64,000 nucleotides of DNA from Paulownia fortunei (lineage: Eukaryota > Streptophyta > Magnoliopsida > Lamiales > Paulowniaceae): positions 1,426,001 to 1,490,000 of the forward strand of contig CM033120.1 of assembly GCA_019321725.1 (NCBI GenBank). The letters are read 5' to 3'. The stretch's first letter is position 1. Each line of letters opens with the position of its first letter. A program made the position numbers and the translations under genes. The notes under the pieces are model-generated. The model worked only from the letters and a program-made list of their open reading frames with translations. It did no database searches and was not told the DNA's origin. This document shows positions 1-10,343 of the stretch, one piece after another.

Positions 1-2130
1 ATATTATTTTTAATATATTTGCTGTTATTCAATCTTAAGTTTATATTGTCATAACTATTGAATTTATTTAATCAAAAGAATGTATCATGAAAAAATAATT
101 AAATTGATGATTGAATCTAAATTAGGATGTAAAAGGTTAAAGGATATATCGCTCACTACAAAAAAAAAATATTAAGATAAAGATTGATGAAAAAACTTAG
201 ATACCAAGATAACTTTTACTCTAATTTTTATAGCATATTATAATTTGCTTATTTTAAAATCATTTACTTTTCGTTTACCATCAAAGCTCCTAGAATTAAC
301 TTTCATTTTTATTTTTTATTTCTAGTTTAAATTCATCTTTCTTTTTTCTCTAGAATTATAATAGAAATATATCAAATTATAGAGAAAATCATAAATTAAT
401 ATATAGTTGTTCATAATATTTAACTTTAAACGATCATAATTTTCTCATATGAAATTCTTTATGAGATATGGTTGGAAAGTTTTCAAAATCTAATTTAATA
501 TGAAACTGATTTTATTTAAAAATTCAATGTATTCAAATAGTTATAATAGAAAAAAGATAGACTTCGATTTTTGAAAAAGAATTTGGTATAGAAAAGAAAA
601 ATTAAAATTATTACTACTAATTTATTAGGGTATAGTAGGTATTTCAAAAATTTCAAGAAACCTTTTGAGTTATTCACACTTTTATAAATAATATAGATAT
701 GATATATATAGTTTATGGGGTTTTTGCAAATTTAGTCTTATGGTTCGAAAAAGATTCAATTTTAGTAATGAATGCACTTTAGGTTTTGATATATTCTATT
801 TTTTTCGATTGTGGAATAACCAATAATAAAAATATGACAGTGGAATGCGTCTTTATTTGATATAAAAATAAGATGTTATTTTCATACTAATTTTAATGAA
901 TTTAATTAAACTGGATATTGTAAAGTATATTTTCATAAAAATTTGGTATTCGGTCTGATTTTGATTTTTTATTTTGATTTGTCAGCCCATGCAAAATAAC
1001 AAATTTTAATTTTACCAATGTTATAAATAGTTTTTATAACTTACTTTATATTTATCAATAAATCTTATATTTATTTTCTTATTTTTAACTTACCAAACTA
1101 AAAAAAAAAATTCAAAATACAATTAGATTTTTTTATTTAATTTGAACTATTTTTTTTTAAAAAAAATTATTTAATAAAATCATTGAATCAAAAATGGATA
1201 GATAAAACAAAAGGTAAATAGTTATATCACACATGTTTCCAAAAGGAATTAGCAAATTGGTAAAGATAATATAAAATTCAGATGTGAATTGTTTGAAAAA
1301 ACATATGTTAAAGGAATCAAATATTTAATTAATTGATGTAATTATTTTCGTATCTCCCAAGTACAAGAAAATACACTTTTAGTCTCTTAGTTCAGGAGGT
1401 CTTGCAAATTTAATCTCATAATTTGAAAAAGATCCAATATTAGTTATGAATGTACTTTAATATATAGGTTTTGTTCTATTCTTTTTTTTAATAAGTAGAG
1501 TAACCAAAATTATAAATATAATAGTTGAATGTGCCTTTGAATTGATATAAAAAATAGATGTTATTTTTCACATTGATTTTTAATATTAGATTAGATATTG
1601 TGAGATATATTTAGTATATTCAAATAGATATATTTCATAATAAAATAATTTTTATAAAGTGTGTCATATTTTTTTATTCTAATTCAATGTGACTGTTTAT
1701 AGGGGTGACCACAATTCGATAAATATTGACGGAATAGAATCGAAATAAAATTTTGATATTTATTAAAGTCGAACAAAAAAACTTGATTGGTATTTAATTT
1801 TTATTTTCATAAAAAATCAATATTTGGTTTAATTTTGGTGTTTTATTTTTTTGATTTATCGAACTATACCAAATATTAAATATTAACTTTTACAAATTTT
1901 ATAAATAATTTTTATATCTTATTTTATATTTATTAATTAATATTATACTTTTTTCTTTAATTTTAACTTATCAAACTAAAAATAATAAATTCAAATTACA
2001 TTTAGATTTTGTTATTTAAATTTGAACCATTTAATTTGAGAAAACAAAAGATAAACTATTTATAAATATAATTTTCACATATATTTTCGAAATATCAAAC
2101 AAATGAAAGTAGAGTTTTAGTGTTCTTTTA
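1..2130. repeat. AT-rich intergenic DNA with diverged direct duplication
   Basis: No gene is visible. The stretch at about 700-1230 recurs in the same orientation at about 1380-2060: both copies contain a 'gcaaatttar tctya' block, then a run around 'tgaatg(c/t)acttta', a block around 'gatgttatttt', and later a shared 'cttaccaaacta'/'cttatcaaacta' block (1090 and 1967). The copies are strongly diverged and differ in length. This looks like an old tandem duplication of repeat-derived DNA; no coding potential or terminal structure was identified. Confidence 0.5.
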
Positions 2131-4871
2131 TTATAATTATCCTATAATCTTATTAACCAATTAAATAAATAAGTATTATTTGTTCCAAAATCACATAACT
2201 ACCATTAAAATTAATAATATTAAAAAGGTATTTTAATCGGATTAAAAATTAGAAGAAACATACATACTTTTACAATAGTATAGATTCACTTATAAATACA
2301 TAATTAATTGGTTTTTATTTAAATTGCCAATTTTCGTATAGTGTAATATTTTTTCATCAATGCTCTATATTATAAAAATCGTTCCTAAAATGAATATCAA
2401 TTTTTTATGAATACAACACATCATTATTTTTACAAGGATGTAAACGTTATGAAAATTTGTTTGTAGTAATGGATCATAATTTGATCTAAATTTGATTCGA
2501 ATCCAACTAATTGGAGCCTAATTTTGTAACTAATCATTGATACGGTACACAGTTTTGATTACAAATATTCAAAGACAAACTAATTTGAATATAATCTCAT
2601 ATAATCCACTTAGGTCTCGTTTAATTTGTTAGATGGGATATAAGATTATTGATAAAAAATATAATAAATTTTAGAATTTGAACTAATTTATCAACATTAA
2701 TGTATGTACGTGGGTTTATTTGGGTAAGATTTTTTAATAAAAAATTTTATCAAGCATTATAATCTATGGGATGATAAGTTTGATAATAGTAAAAAAAACA
2801 AAAAAAAACTTTTACAATCAAAAGCCCATTTCGACTTTCTTCCAAAATTTCATAAAGTATGCTTTAATTCATAATGTAATTTCGCTATCAAAATTACATT
2901 ATACTCTCATATACTTTATTTTGATTTATTAAAAAAAATTGAGATTGAAATTACTTTGTACAAAATAACCTTAAATCACTAATTTCTTTTTTGTCCATTT
3001 TTATTTTCTTCTTCTTTTTCTTCTTCTTCTTCTTTTCCCGTCCTCTTTTCCACTTTTTCAGTTAAACTCTCTAGATTTTCTTCCTCTCTCTTCTTTTCTT
3101 CTTTAATTTCTTGTTTCCCTTTTTTCTTTTCTAATTTCTCTTCTTTATATTTCTCATTTTCTTGCAACATCGTCACCAACACCAGTGCACCGCCATCAAC
3201 CTCATCTCTCGCTCTTTTTCCTTCTCTTTTCCTTTCATATCACTAAAGTAAACTTCAAATAATGGCATAAAAAATATTTGTATATGTAATAATATTTCCA
3301 TATACAAACTAAAATATATAAAATATTTCGATTATTATCATCTTCCTTGTTGAGGGATGGATATAAATACAAAAGGAAAGCTGCAGTTTTTGGGAGAAAA
3401 GGGAAGCTCTATGTTTTTGTGTTCATTATTTAGGCAGAAACATTCAGTATAATTTCATATTGTATTTCAGGATGAAATATATACTTTGGTTTGTAAGGCC
3501 AGTGACCCGTATTATGATTTGGATCCCACCCCATCGGGTGAGATTTATATCCAGCAATTAATTTATTATTTTTTAATTAGGTATTATCCTGTGGGCTTGT
3601 ATCATATTAGGTATGCATTGGATTTAGGTGTATTATTTACTCAGGACTTGTTCCTAAGAGTAAATGGGGCCTCATTTAGGATTGAACCTAATATAATTCA
3701 ATTAATTTTAGAATTAATTTTACTTAATTCTTATTCATTATTATTTTACATATTATTTATTATATTCTCAATTATCTCACTTTATTTTTACCTTTGTACT
3801 CTATGTCTCTTGTTATTCCATTGTACTTTTATTATTTTTCTTAATACCACATTCTCTTGAAAAATTATCAAATTGTCTTACTTATTATTTTTAATGAAAT
3901 TACTTTAAAAATATTTTAATATTAATATATTTACTTATACTATAATAATTTTCTCAACTTAATTAATTAACACTTAATATTAATTTTTTTATTGTACTTA
4001 AATTTTTATATTATTTTTTAATTTAATATAGTTCCTATTAAATTACTGAATAGTAGGATATCTTTTATTAATTAATACATTTTACTTATGAACTTTTTAC
4101 TCATTATAAATCTAAAAAATATATAATATATTTCTAAAAAATTAATAAATATGTAAAATATGAGTAATAATTTTTTTATTATTAATCAAATAATCATAAA
4201 TTTATAGATACTATGTTAAATTTAAAAATGATCATTATAATCAAATAGTAGTAGTAAAATAAAATACTAAAATAAATATATTTTGTTTTTAAATTTAACA
4301 CAATATCTATTAAATTATGATAATTCGACTATTTATGATTCATTTATTAGTAATAATGAAACCTAAAATTGATTTTTTTGTATTTAACATGATTTCTATA
4401 AATTTTTGATAATTTCGTTAATAATGAGAAAATTATTATAATATTATAAATATTTAACAAAATATTATTTAAAAATATACTATATGTTTTATATACTTAT
4501 AATAATAAAAATTATAAGTAAAATGTATAAACTAATAATAAATATCCTACAATATCAATATTCAATAGAAATTATATTAATAAAAAATAATCATTTATAT
4601 TTAAATACAATAAAATTTTAAATAAATTTAACATAAAATATTAATTAATTAAATTAAAAAAATATTAGAATATAAATACAAGTCTATTAATTGTATAATA
4701 TTTTAAAGTAATTTTAATATAAGTAATAGGTGATAATAATTTAATTATTTTTTAATATTACGGAAGAGTTAGTAAAGTAAAACAATGAGAGATTAAAAGA
4801 GTAAAAAGAGATAAAATTAATATATAAAAATATAAAGTAAAATAATTAAAAATATAAAAAAATAAAGTGAT
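2131..4871. other. Intergenic, no gene recognised
   Basis: AT-rich DNA. A TTC/CTT-rich pyrimidine tract fills about 2985-3240; its minus-strand reading is a Lys/Glu-rich low-complexity string that I treat as a composition artefact. An open stretch at 3486-3860 begins with a protein-like 25 residues but quickly becomes hydrophobic and AT-driven, and no family is recognised. The remainder (3860-4870) is very AT-rich with no visible structure. Confidence 0.5.
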
Positions 4872-7336
4872 TGTAGCACCCCCATTGCTACACAACTATA
4901 TATATAATATAATTTGAAATGATAAAATCTGTGTGCATACATGGAATATATTTTCTTTCTATTTTCTGTAATAACTAAATAAATAATAAACTATTTCCTC
5001 ACTCACAAACTAATTTATATATACCTGTAGAGGCCCATAACAAATACAATATTTACATACTAATGTACATAAAATTTTAAAAGTAACACACAGTATAAGT
5101 TCTAAAACTTAATATAATAGACTCCAAAATCAAATAAGTTAACAACCAACCCAACAGGTCGTCATCCATCTACACTAATCTTTAAAACCTGTAGGAGTTC
5201 TAGCCGCTCGCTAAGTAAGTCCATGATTTCAAGTATCATCAAATTCACCTACAATGCATGAACTACGTGAGTTAATACTCAGTAAATGAAAATCATGCAT
5301 GCTGAAGGGATAATATAACTTAAATGTGTAACATTTTATGATATCATGACAAGAATGCGAACTTATACATCAAAATCATTTTTCATTACTGGGCCCTTGG
5401 CCCACCTACTATGTAGTGGATAAAACTCTCAATAATATCAATAATCACATGGCCATAAACAGATCGACACAGTCCGGGGCCATCTTTTGGGATCACCAGA
5501 GGTCTATCCCCTGTCTTCTCTTGTGACCCTCCAGAAGTCTTTCTACCAGTGGCGTCGATAAAGGCACAGTCAAGTGGTTCACCCTCTAGTGATCACTAGA
5601 GACACACCCCCTATCAACCCCTATGATTCTTCAAGAAGTAATACTCGCGGTACCCCAAATATCATATCAATAAGCCATACAGGCATCAGTACACGAGTAG
5701 TGACCAACCAAAATATTTTCTTTATGAAAATAATGTCATACACGCAAAACCTCAACTGTGAGTACGTGTTATGCATGCACGTGTAAATGCTAATAAATGA
5801 CATATCCAATGACACAATAGATCCTATGTCCCATCATCCAAGCAACATATGCACTATAAGATATATATAATACTCATAATACACATATCAAGACACAAGG
5901 ATCACATTTAATATAAATAATGCACAAAATACTATGTCCATTCATTATAGTTGCAAATGAATTTTCACTTATTTTTTACTTTTGATATCCTACTGAAAAT
6001 TAACAAGATTCTCATCTCTAACCTTAGATATAAGGCAACCTGTAAAAATATAACGTATTAATTTTCATTCTTAATCAATAGATTTTTATATCAAATCTCA
6101 TAAGGGAACTTAAATCTTAAATTTAATTAAGTAACAATCAAACCTTAAAATTTTATACTTCACCTCAATCACAACCTTTTAAATACCTTAATTTCTCGTC
6201 TTGAATTTATTCTAATATTATTTAATTAATATATTATAATCCTGTAACCAATCCCTCAATTTAATTAACTCCGCCATTCAATTAATACAGAATAATCAAA
6301 TCAAATCTTTATAACTAATTTCGAATTAAATGTGTATATTAATTATTGTCTCACAAGAAGATAACTAGTTAATTTGGATAAAAAACTTTCTTTCAAATTA
6401 GAAATAAATGGCATGAATATATATTTTTATTCATACAAAAATAAAAAAAAAATACCCAAAATTTTCTTAAATTTCTACGATTGAAATTTATTTTTCTTTC
6501 TCCCTTTTTCTTTTTCTTTCCTTTTTTTTTCTTCTCTTTTCCTTTCCTTTGCTAGTGTTTTAATATCTTAACTATTCCTTAACTATTAAAAAAATCTAAT
6601 ATAATATTATAACATATATATACTTATCCTTAATATAATATAATATATTATAACATATGTATAATATCTTGTTTTAATATCTTAATCATTACTTAGCTAA
6701 TAAAATCTAATATAATATTATAACATATGTATACTTATCCTTAATATAATATAATATATTATAACCTAACATAATATATTGTAACTATTACTATACATTA
6801 TACACGAGTATACATATATGTATATAGAAACTTTCTAATATAATATATATATATATATAATATACTTATCTAAAACATAAGCTATACATCGTCTGTGTAA
6901 TTAATACATAATATTTTGATATTTATTTATAAACCTTCAAATTTATTTTCTAGTAAGAATTTATATCCTGTTAATTAATATAATAATGTCCTTATTTTTT
7001 TTTATTATTACTATTACTATTTTCTCCCTAATTAATTTATTTGTATAGTTTATTCTACACCGATAAATACAATGATATCACCTTTTACTTACGTGTATCG
7101 TAATGATATTTGATAATTGATACCTAAATTCTCATATTTTAGTACCAATTCAACCAAATAGATTAAAAAATTTAAAAACCAATATAGGTGACAACTTCAA
7201 AAGTTTAATTATTAAAAATACCATATAAAATATAATGTATTATGAAATATAAATTAAAAATATATATAACACATACGTAGTATAAAATATACGAACTATA
7301 TTGATCAAGTGAGTAGCGTGATATTCAGGTATTACA
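4872..7336 (-). mobile_element. Solo LTR of an LTR retrotransposon, copy A (2465 bp)
   Basis: On the minus strand the segment begins TGTAATACC (plus-strand end 7336) and ends GGGTGCTACA (plus-strand start 4872), the TG...CA form of a plant LTR. It is homologous along most of its length, in opposite orientation, to 56403-58544: shared blocks include the 'acgctactcac' block near the 5' end, the 'actgagtatta(a/g)ctcacgtag' block (near 5270 and 58100), and the 'cctgtaggagttct'-type block (near 5190 and 58190). Flanks GTGAT (4867-4871) and TTGAT (7337-7341) resemble a 5-bp target duplication with one mismatch. No gag or pol lies next to it, so it is read as a solo LTR. The GC-richer segment at about 5350-5790 is absent from copy B. 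Confidence 0.8.
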
Positions 7337-7408
7337 TTGATATTCAATATAAATAAAAATATAAAAAATTAACAATTAATATTATTATCATATAAATAAC
7401 AAAATCCG

Positions 7409-7413
<5 letters not shown>

Positions 7414-7445
<32 letters not shown>
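7414..7445 (+). repeat. (GA)n tract
   Basis: About 16 GA units immediately upstream of the telo-box and TATA of the snoRNA locus. GA tracts near plant core promoters can be bound by GAGA-binding BPC proteins; that role here is inference. Confidence 0.9.
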
Positions 7446-7447
<2 letters not shown>

Positions 7448-7449
<2 letters not shown>

Positions 7450-7477
7450 ACCCTAGCCTAGCTGCGAAGTATAAATA
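7448..7477 (+). promoter_or_regulatory. Telo-box plus TATA promoter of snoRNA cluster
   Basis: AAACCCTAG at 7448-7456 is a perfect telo-box, an element enriched in promoters of plant ribosomal-protein and snoRNA genes. TATAAATA follows at 7470-7477, so transcription would start near 7500-7505, just ahead of a CT-rich leader (7500-7555). No long ORF follows, but three box C/D-type structures lie within 800 bp downstream, which fits a Pol II promoter for a non-coding snoRNA precursor. Function is inferred from position and motif. Confidence 0.6.
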
Positions 7478-7836
7478 TACCCCCTTCTGAATGTATTCCT
7501 GCCTCTCTCTCTTTACTCTTTCTTCGGAGCAGCTATTGTGTCTCTCTCTAACTAATCACAAACACACATTCTCTGTATTCGAAACTCTGTTGTGGGTGCC
7601 TATGTAGTTTTTGTGAAATGCCAAAGGCCTGAGATCCTGATATGCTCACAAATCTGGGTTTCTTGATATATTATTCTCTTGGTTGTTTTTCTTTCTAAAT
7701 TTTTGTGGGTTGTCCTTTTTTGGGTTTCTTTCTTACTACATTTTTATTTTTTTTCGTTTTGGTGCTGGTGGGGGTGGTGGTGTTTCAAGTGCTGAAGATT
7801 GTATTTCTTATAAAAAATTTATGAATTTGAATCTGT

Positions 7837-7914
7837 GTGCGGTGATGATGCAAATTATGTGGACTAGAGTTTCTGATCTTGTAGTTGAAGACTAACCCTT
7901 GGCTGTCTGAGCAC
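7837..7914 (+). ncRNA. Candidate box C/D snoRNA 1 (25S rRNA double guide)
   Basis: Terminal stem GTGC (7837-7840) pairs with GCAC (7911-7914). Box C is GTGATGA (7842-7848), box D is CTGA (7907-7910), and an internal D' CTGA lies at 7873-7876; total length is about 78 nt, normal for the class. The guide before D (7895-7906) is complementary to ACAGCCAAGGG, and the guide before D' (7863-7872) is complementary to ACTCTAGTCC. From memory both occur about 60-70 nt apart in plant 25S rRNA, so one RNA would direct 2'-O-methylation at two neighbouring sites. A 13-C run follows the 3' stem. The boxes and stem are seen directly; the rRNA matches are recalled and unverified. Confidence 0.7.
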
Positions 7915-8064
7915 CCCCCCCCCCCCACCTCACCCCTTTTCCCTATTTCTTTCACTCTGCGGAAAAACTTTTCCAATTTCTCTTTTTTCATCTCTTTGAT
8001 GCAATTTTATTTTCCGATTACCTATTTATTAAATGTATTTAGCTTGCATTTGGACAGATTATTG

Positions 8065-8148
8065 GGCTTGTGATGAAAATTGAAGTTATCTTAGCGGATT
8101 TCAGTGAGATTATTAATCAATGATCTGATTGTTACACACACTGAAGCC
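8065..8148 (+). ncRNA. Candidate box C/D snoRNA 2
   Basis: Terminal stem GGCT (8065-8068) pairs with AGCC (8145-8148). Box C is a perfect GTGATGA (8070-8076) and box D is CTGA (8141-8144). Length is about 84 nt. The stretch before D (8129-8137) is complementary to GTGTAACAA, a block I recall in the conserved 25S GUGUAACAACUCACC region; this is a 9-nt match and therefore only suggestive. No convincing D' box was found. It lies in the same transcription orientation as candidates 1 and 3. Confidence 0.6.
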
Positions 8149-8200
8149 TCATGTTTTATTTAATTAAGCCTAAGTGTTTTTTTTTTTTTTGAAATTTTTG

Positions 8201-8301
8201 TTATGCAATGATGAGATAAGGCACCATTGGGTGTTTTTGGGGCAGTGGATTAAGATCCGTGAGCCCACTTAATTAACGACTTCACCTTCCACTGAGCATA
8301 A
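8201..8301 (+). ncRNA. Candidate box C/D snoRNA 3 (possible 18S guide)
   Basis: A perfect 6-bp terminal stem is formed by TTATGC (8201-8206) and GCATAA (8296-8301). Box C is ATGATGA (8208-8214) and box D is CTGA (8292-8295); length is about 101 nt. The sequence just upstream of D (about 8275-8290) is complementary, with one internal mismatch, to GGAAGGAGAAGTCGT, which I recall as the conserved 3' end of 18S rRNA. I know of no 2'-O-methylation recorded exactly there, so the target is uncertain, but stem and boxes are strong. Confidence 0.6.
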
Positions 8302-9917
8302 TTTATTTTTTTCTGTTATTATTGGTTCATAGTTATATTTTTGACAATTTAAGCTTGATAATATAATATTTCTGCAAAGTTTGTGTAAATAGTGTATACT
8401 GTCACCTAATATTTATACTACATAATGAATATGTGATATTTGGATGATTGATAGGAATTTTATTTTATAAAAAATGGGTTAGTTGTTTATTATTCACATA
8501 TCATGTATATTATTTATAGGGTTGAAGTATCTAAAAAATTCATGCGATCAAACATTTTAAAATATGGTTCACCATGCAAGATTTATTCAGAGATAATGTA
8601 GACTGGATTTGGCTTGTAGTAGAATTTGTTTGTCATGGTTATCCTTCTGGGCCAATTTTGTTATTTTGACGGTGTCAGTCCTTTTGGCACCTTTACTGAT
8701 GGCATCTTAAGAGTAACTTAATAATTTTGGCACCCTCAGGGCAATTAGTAATTAGGATCTAGGTTCACTTTAGTCATTCGACATCTTTAGAGTGGCGACT
8801 CTCAGAATTGACTATGTCAGTCATTGCACATGTTTAAGATATTACAGTCCTTTGATACATCAAAAATTACCAAGTCATTTTGGGCCTTCGGGATACTTAT
8901 CAGAGTCATTTTGGCATGACCTTAGACATAAAGAAACAACAGTGTCAAATCAGGCCTCTTGCTTTGAAAGAATTCACGCACCTGCTAGTTTTCCCAAAAT
9001 AAAAGGGAGATCTACGGCAAGAATTCACATGTGGCCACCACCTTTGGGAGATCTGCTGCTTAGTGCTCATCCAAGTACCTAACCGATGGCCACTTTCCCA
9101 AAATAAGGGGAGTTATGCTTTGACGACACATTCAAGGTGGAAAAATGGGGTTGATGATGTTTAGGTAAATGTGGGGAGAGAGGAGGGCTCACTTCTGCAA
9201 TTTTGTTAAGGCTCTCAAAATTCTCATTAGCTTTTTTGAGTATAGAGGAATAGTACATGCATGAACGATGAGGGGTATGATCCTCTATTTGGGAAAAAAA
9301 AGATAAAAAAAAGAGAGAGAGAGAGAAGACTAGAATGCTTCTATTGATAAAGCTTTCGCATCCATGCATAGAATAAGTTTTTGGTCTTCCATTCTGTTCT
9401 TATCATATCATGGTAGTTGGATTGAAATCCGTGTAATGGTTCCATAGTAACTTGGTCATCAAAACGGGCATGCAGCATGCTTAAAGGCTCACGTTGATCC
9501 TCAGGTTCTCCCACACAAGTATCAAATTGTGTACAACTCATATGTTTGCCCTCACTTACGCGGTCCACGACGAACATGAGAAAACCAAACCTGCTCTAGT
9601 GCCGAATCAATCAATGAAGGTAACTCATTGAATGGGAAAATATTAGTGAACAACGGTAACTAAAAAAATAATAGCGTGAAGATTTAGGGTGTCTGAAGAA
9701 TTGATGCATGTGGCTCGTAGCAGATTGAAAAAATACTACATCCTCGAAAATTTCTAGAATTTTGAATCCCAAGAAAAAGTCAGCACAGGAAAATTGAAGT
9801 ATTATTGGTGGCTACCCCAAAACAAAATCCTAGAGAAGTGTTTACAAGAGAACAAGAAAATTCTGCTGCTGCCCTAATAAGCAAAACAACCAAAATATCC
9901 TTAAAGTAACTTTGACA

Positions 9918-9962
<45 letters not shown>

Positions 9963-10343
9963 GTGAGAGAGAGAGAGAGCAATATATATATATATATATA
10001 TATGCATGCACCTTCACCAAGTATCTGCTCCCTAACTCTACAAAGATTCATAATCCATTCCCCAACATCATGTCCACTACTCCTATATATTCCTTATTAC
10101 CATTTAGCCAAAGAGCTTTATCTACTGTCATCCTACCTCCCCTGATAATTACCTTGTAAGAAAAATATAAAAAGAGAATACAAGCAGACCCCAATCAAAG
10201 GACATTATCCTGCAGAGTTGAAAGAATGAATCAATCTATTCAGCTCTCAGATACTTTCAAATGGCTATAATCAGGCTTTTCTATGATAGACTCAGAAAAT
10301 TCTTAATCAATTGAATGATTTTCTTTTGGGAGGGCACAACACG
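8302..10343. other. Intergenic between snoRNA cluster and TraB gene
   Basis: No gene supported. The end of the snoRNA precursor and the 3' UTR of the TraB gene presumably lie here. Around 9341-9577 the minus strand holds a 78-codon open stretch of fairly normal composition that I cannot assign; it may be a decayed gene fragment. Simple repeats occur at 9921-10004. Confidence 0.5.
9921..10004. repeat. Compound microsatellite (TG)n-(GA)n-(TA)n
   Basis: A TG run at 9921-9953 is followed by a GA run (about 9966-9979) and an AT run (about 9982-10003). The short ORFs across it (Cys/Val, Tyr/Ile and His/Thr repeats) are products of the repeat and not genes. Confidence 0.95.

Noticed and set aside
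2979..3182. Lys/Glu-rich ORF, minus strand
   Set aside because: It is the translation of a pyrimidine-rich (TTC/CTT) tract; low complexity with no neighbouring exon.
3486..3860. 124-codon ORF, plus strand
   Set aside because: Only the first 25 residues look protein-like; the rest is Leu/Ile/Tyr/Phe-rich, as expected of AT-rich DNA. No homologue recognised and no splice partners.
5574..5815. Overlapping ORFs on both strands
   Set aside because: They fall inside solo LTR A, in its non-coding GC-richer segment.
7490..7680. Search for a MIRNA hairpin in the transcript leader
   Set aside because: None of the conserved plant miRNA sequences I know was found, and no long hairpin with a 21-nt arm was evident.
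7683..8073. Three short ORFs on both strands
   Set aside because: They overlap the first two snoRNA candidates and a homopolymer C run; composition is not protein-like, and no plausible start context or homologue exists.
9780..10159. Several ORFs with His-Thr, Cys-Val or Tyr-Ile repeats
   Set aside because: All are created by the TG/GA/TA microsatellite.
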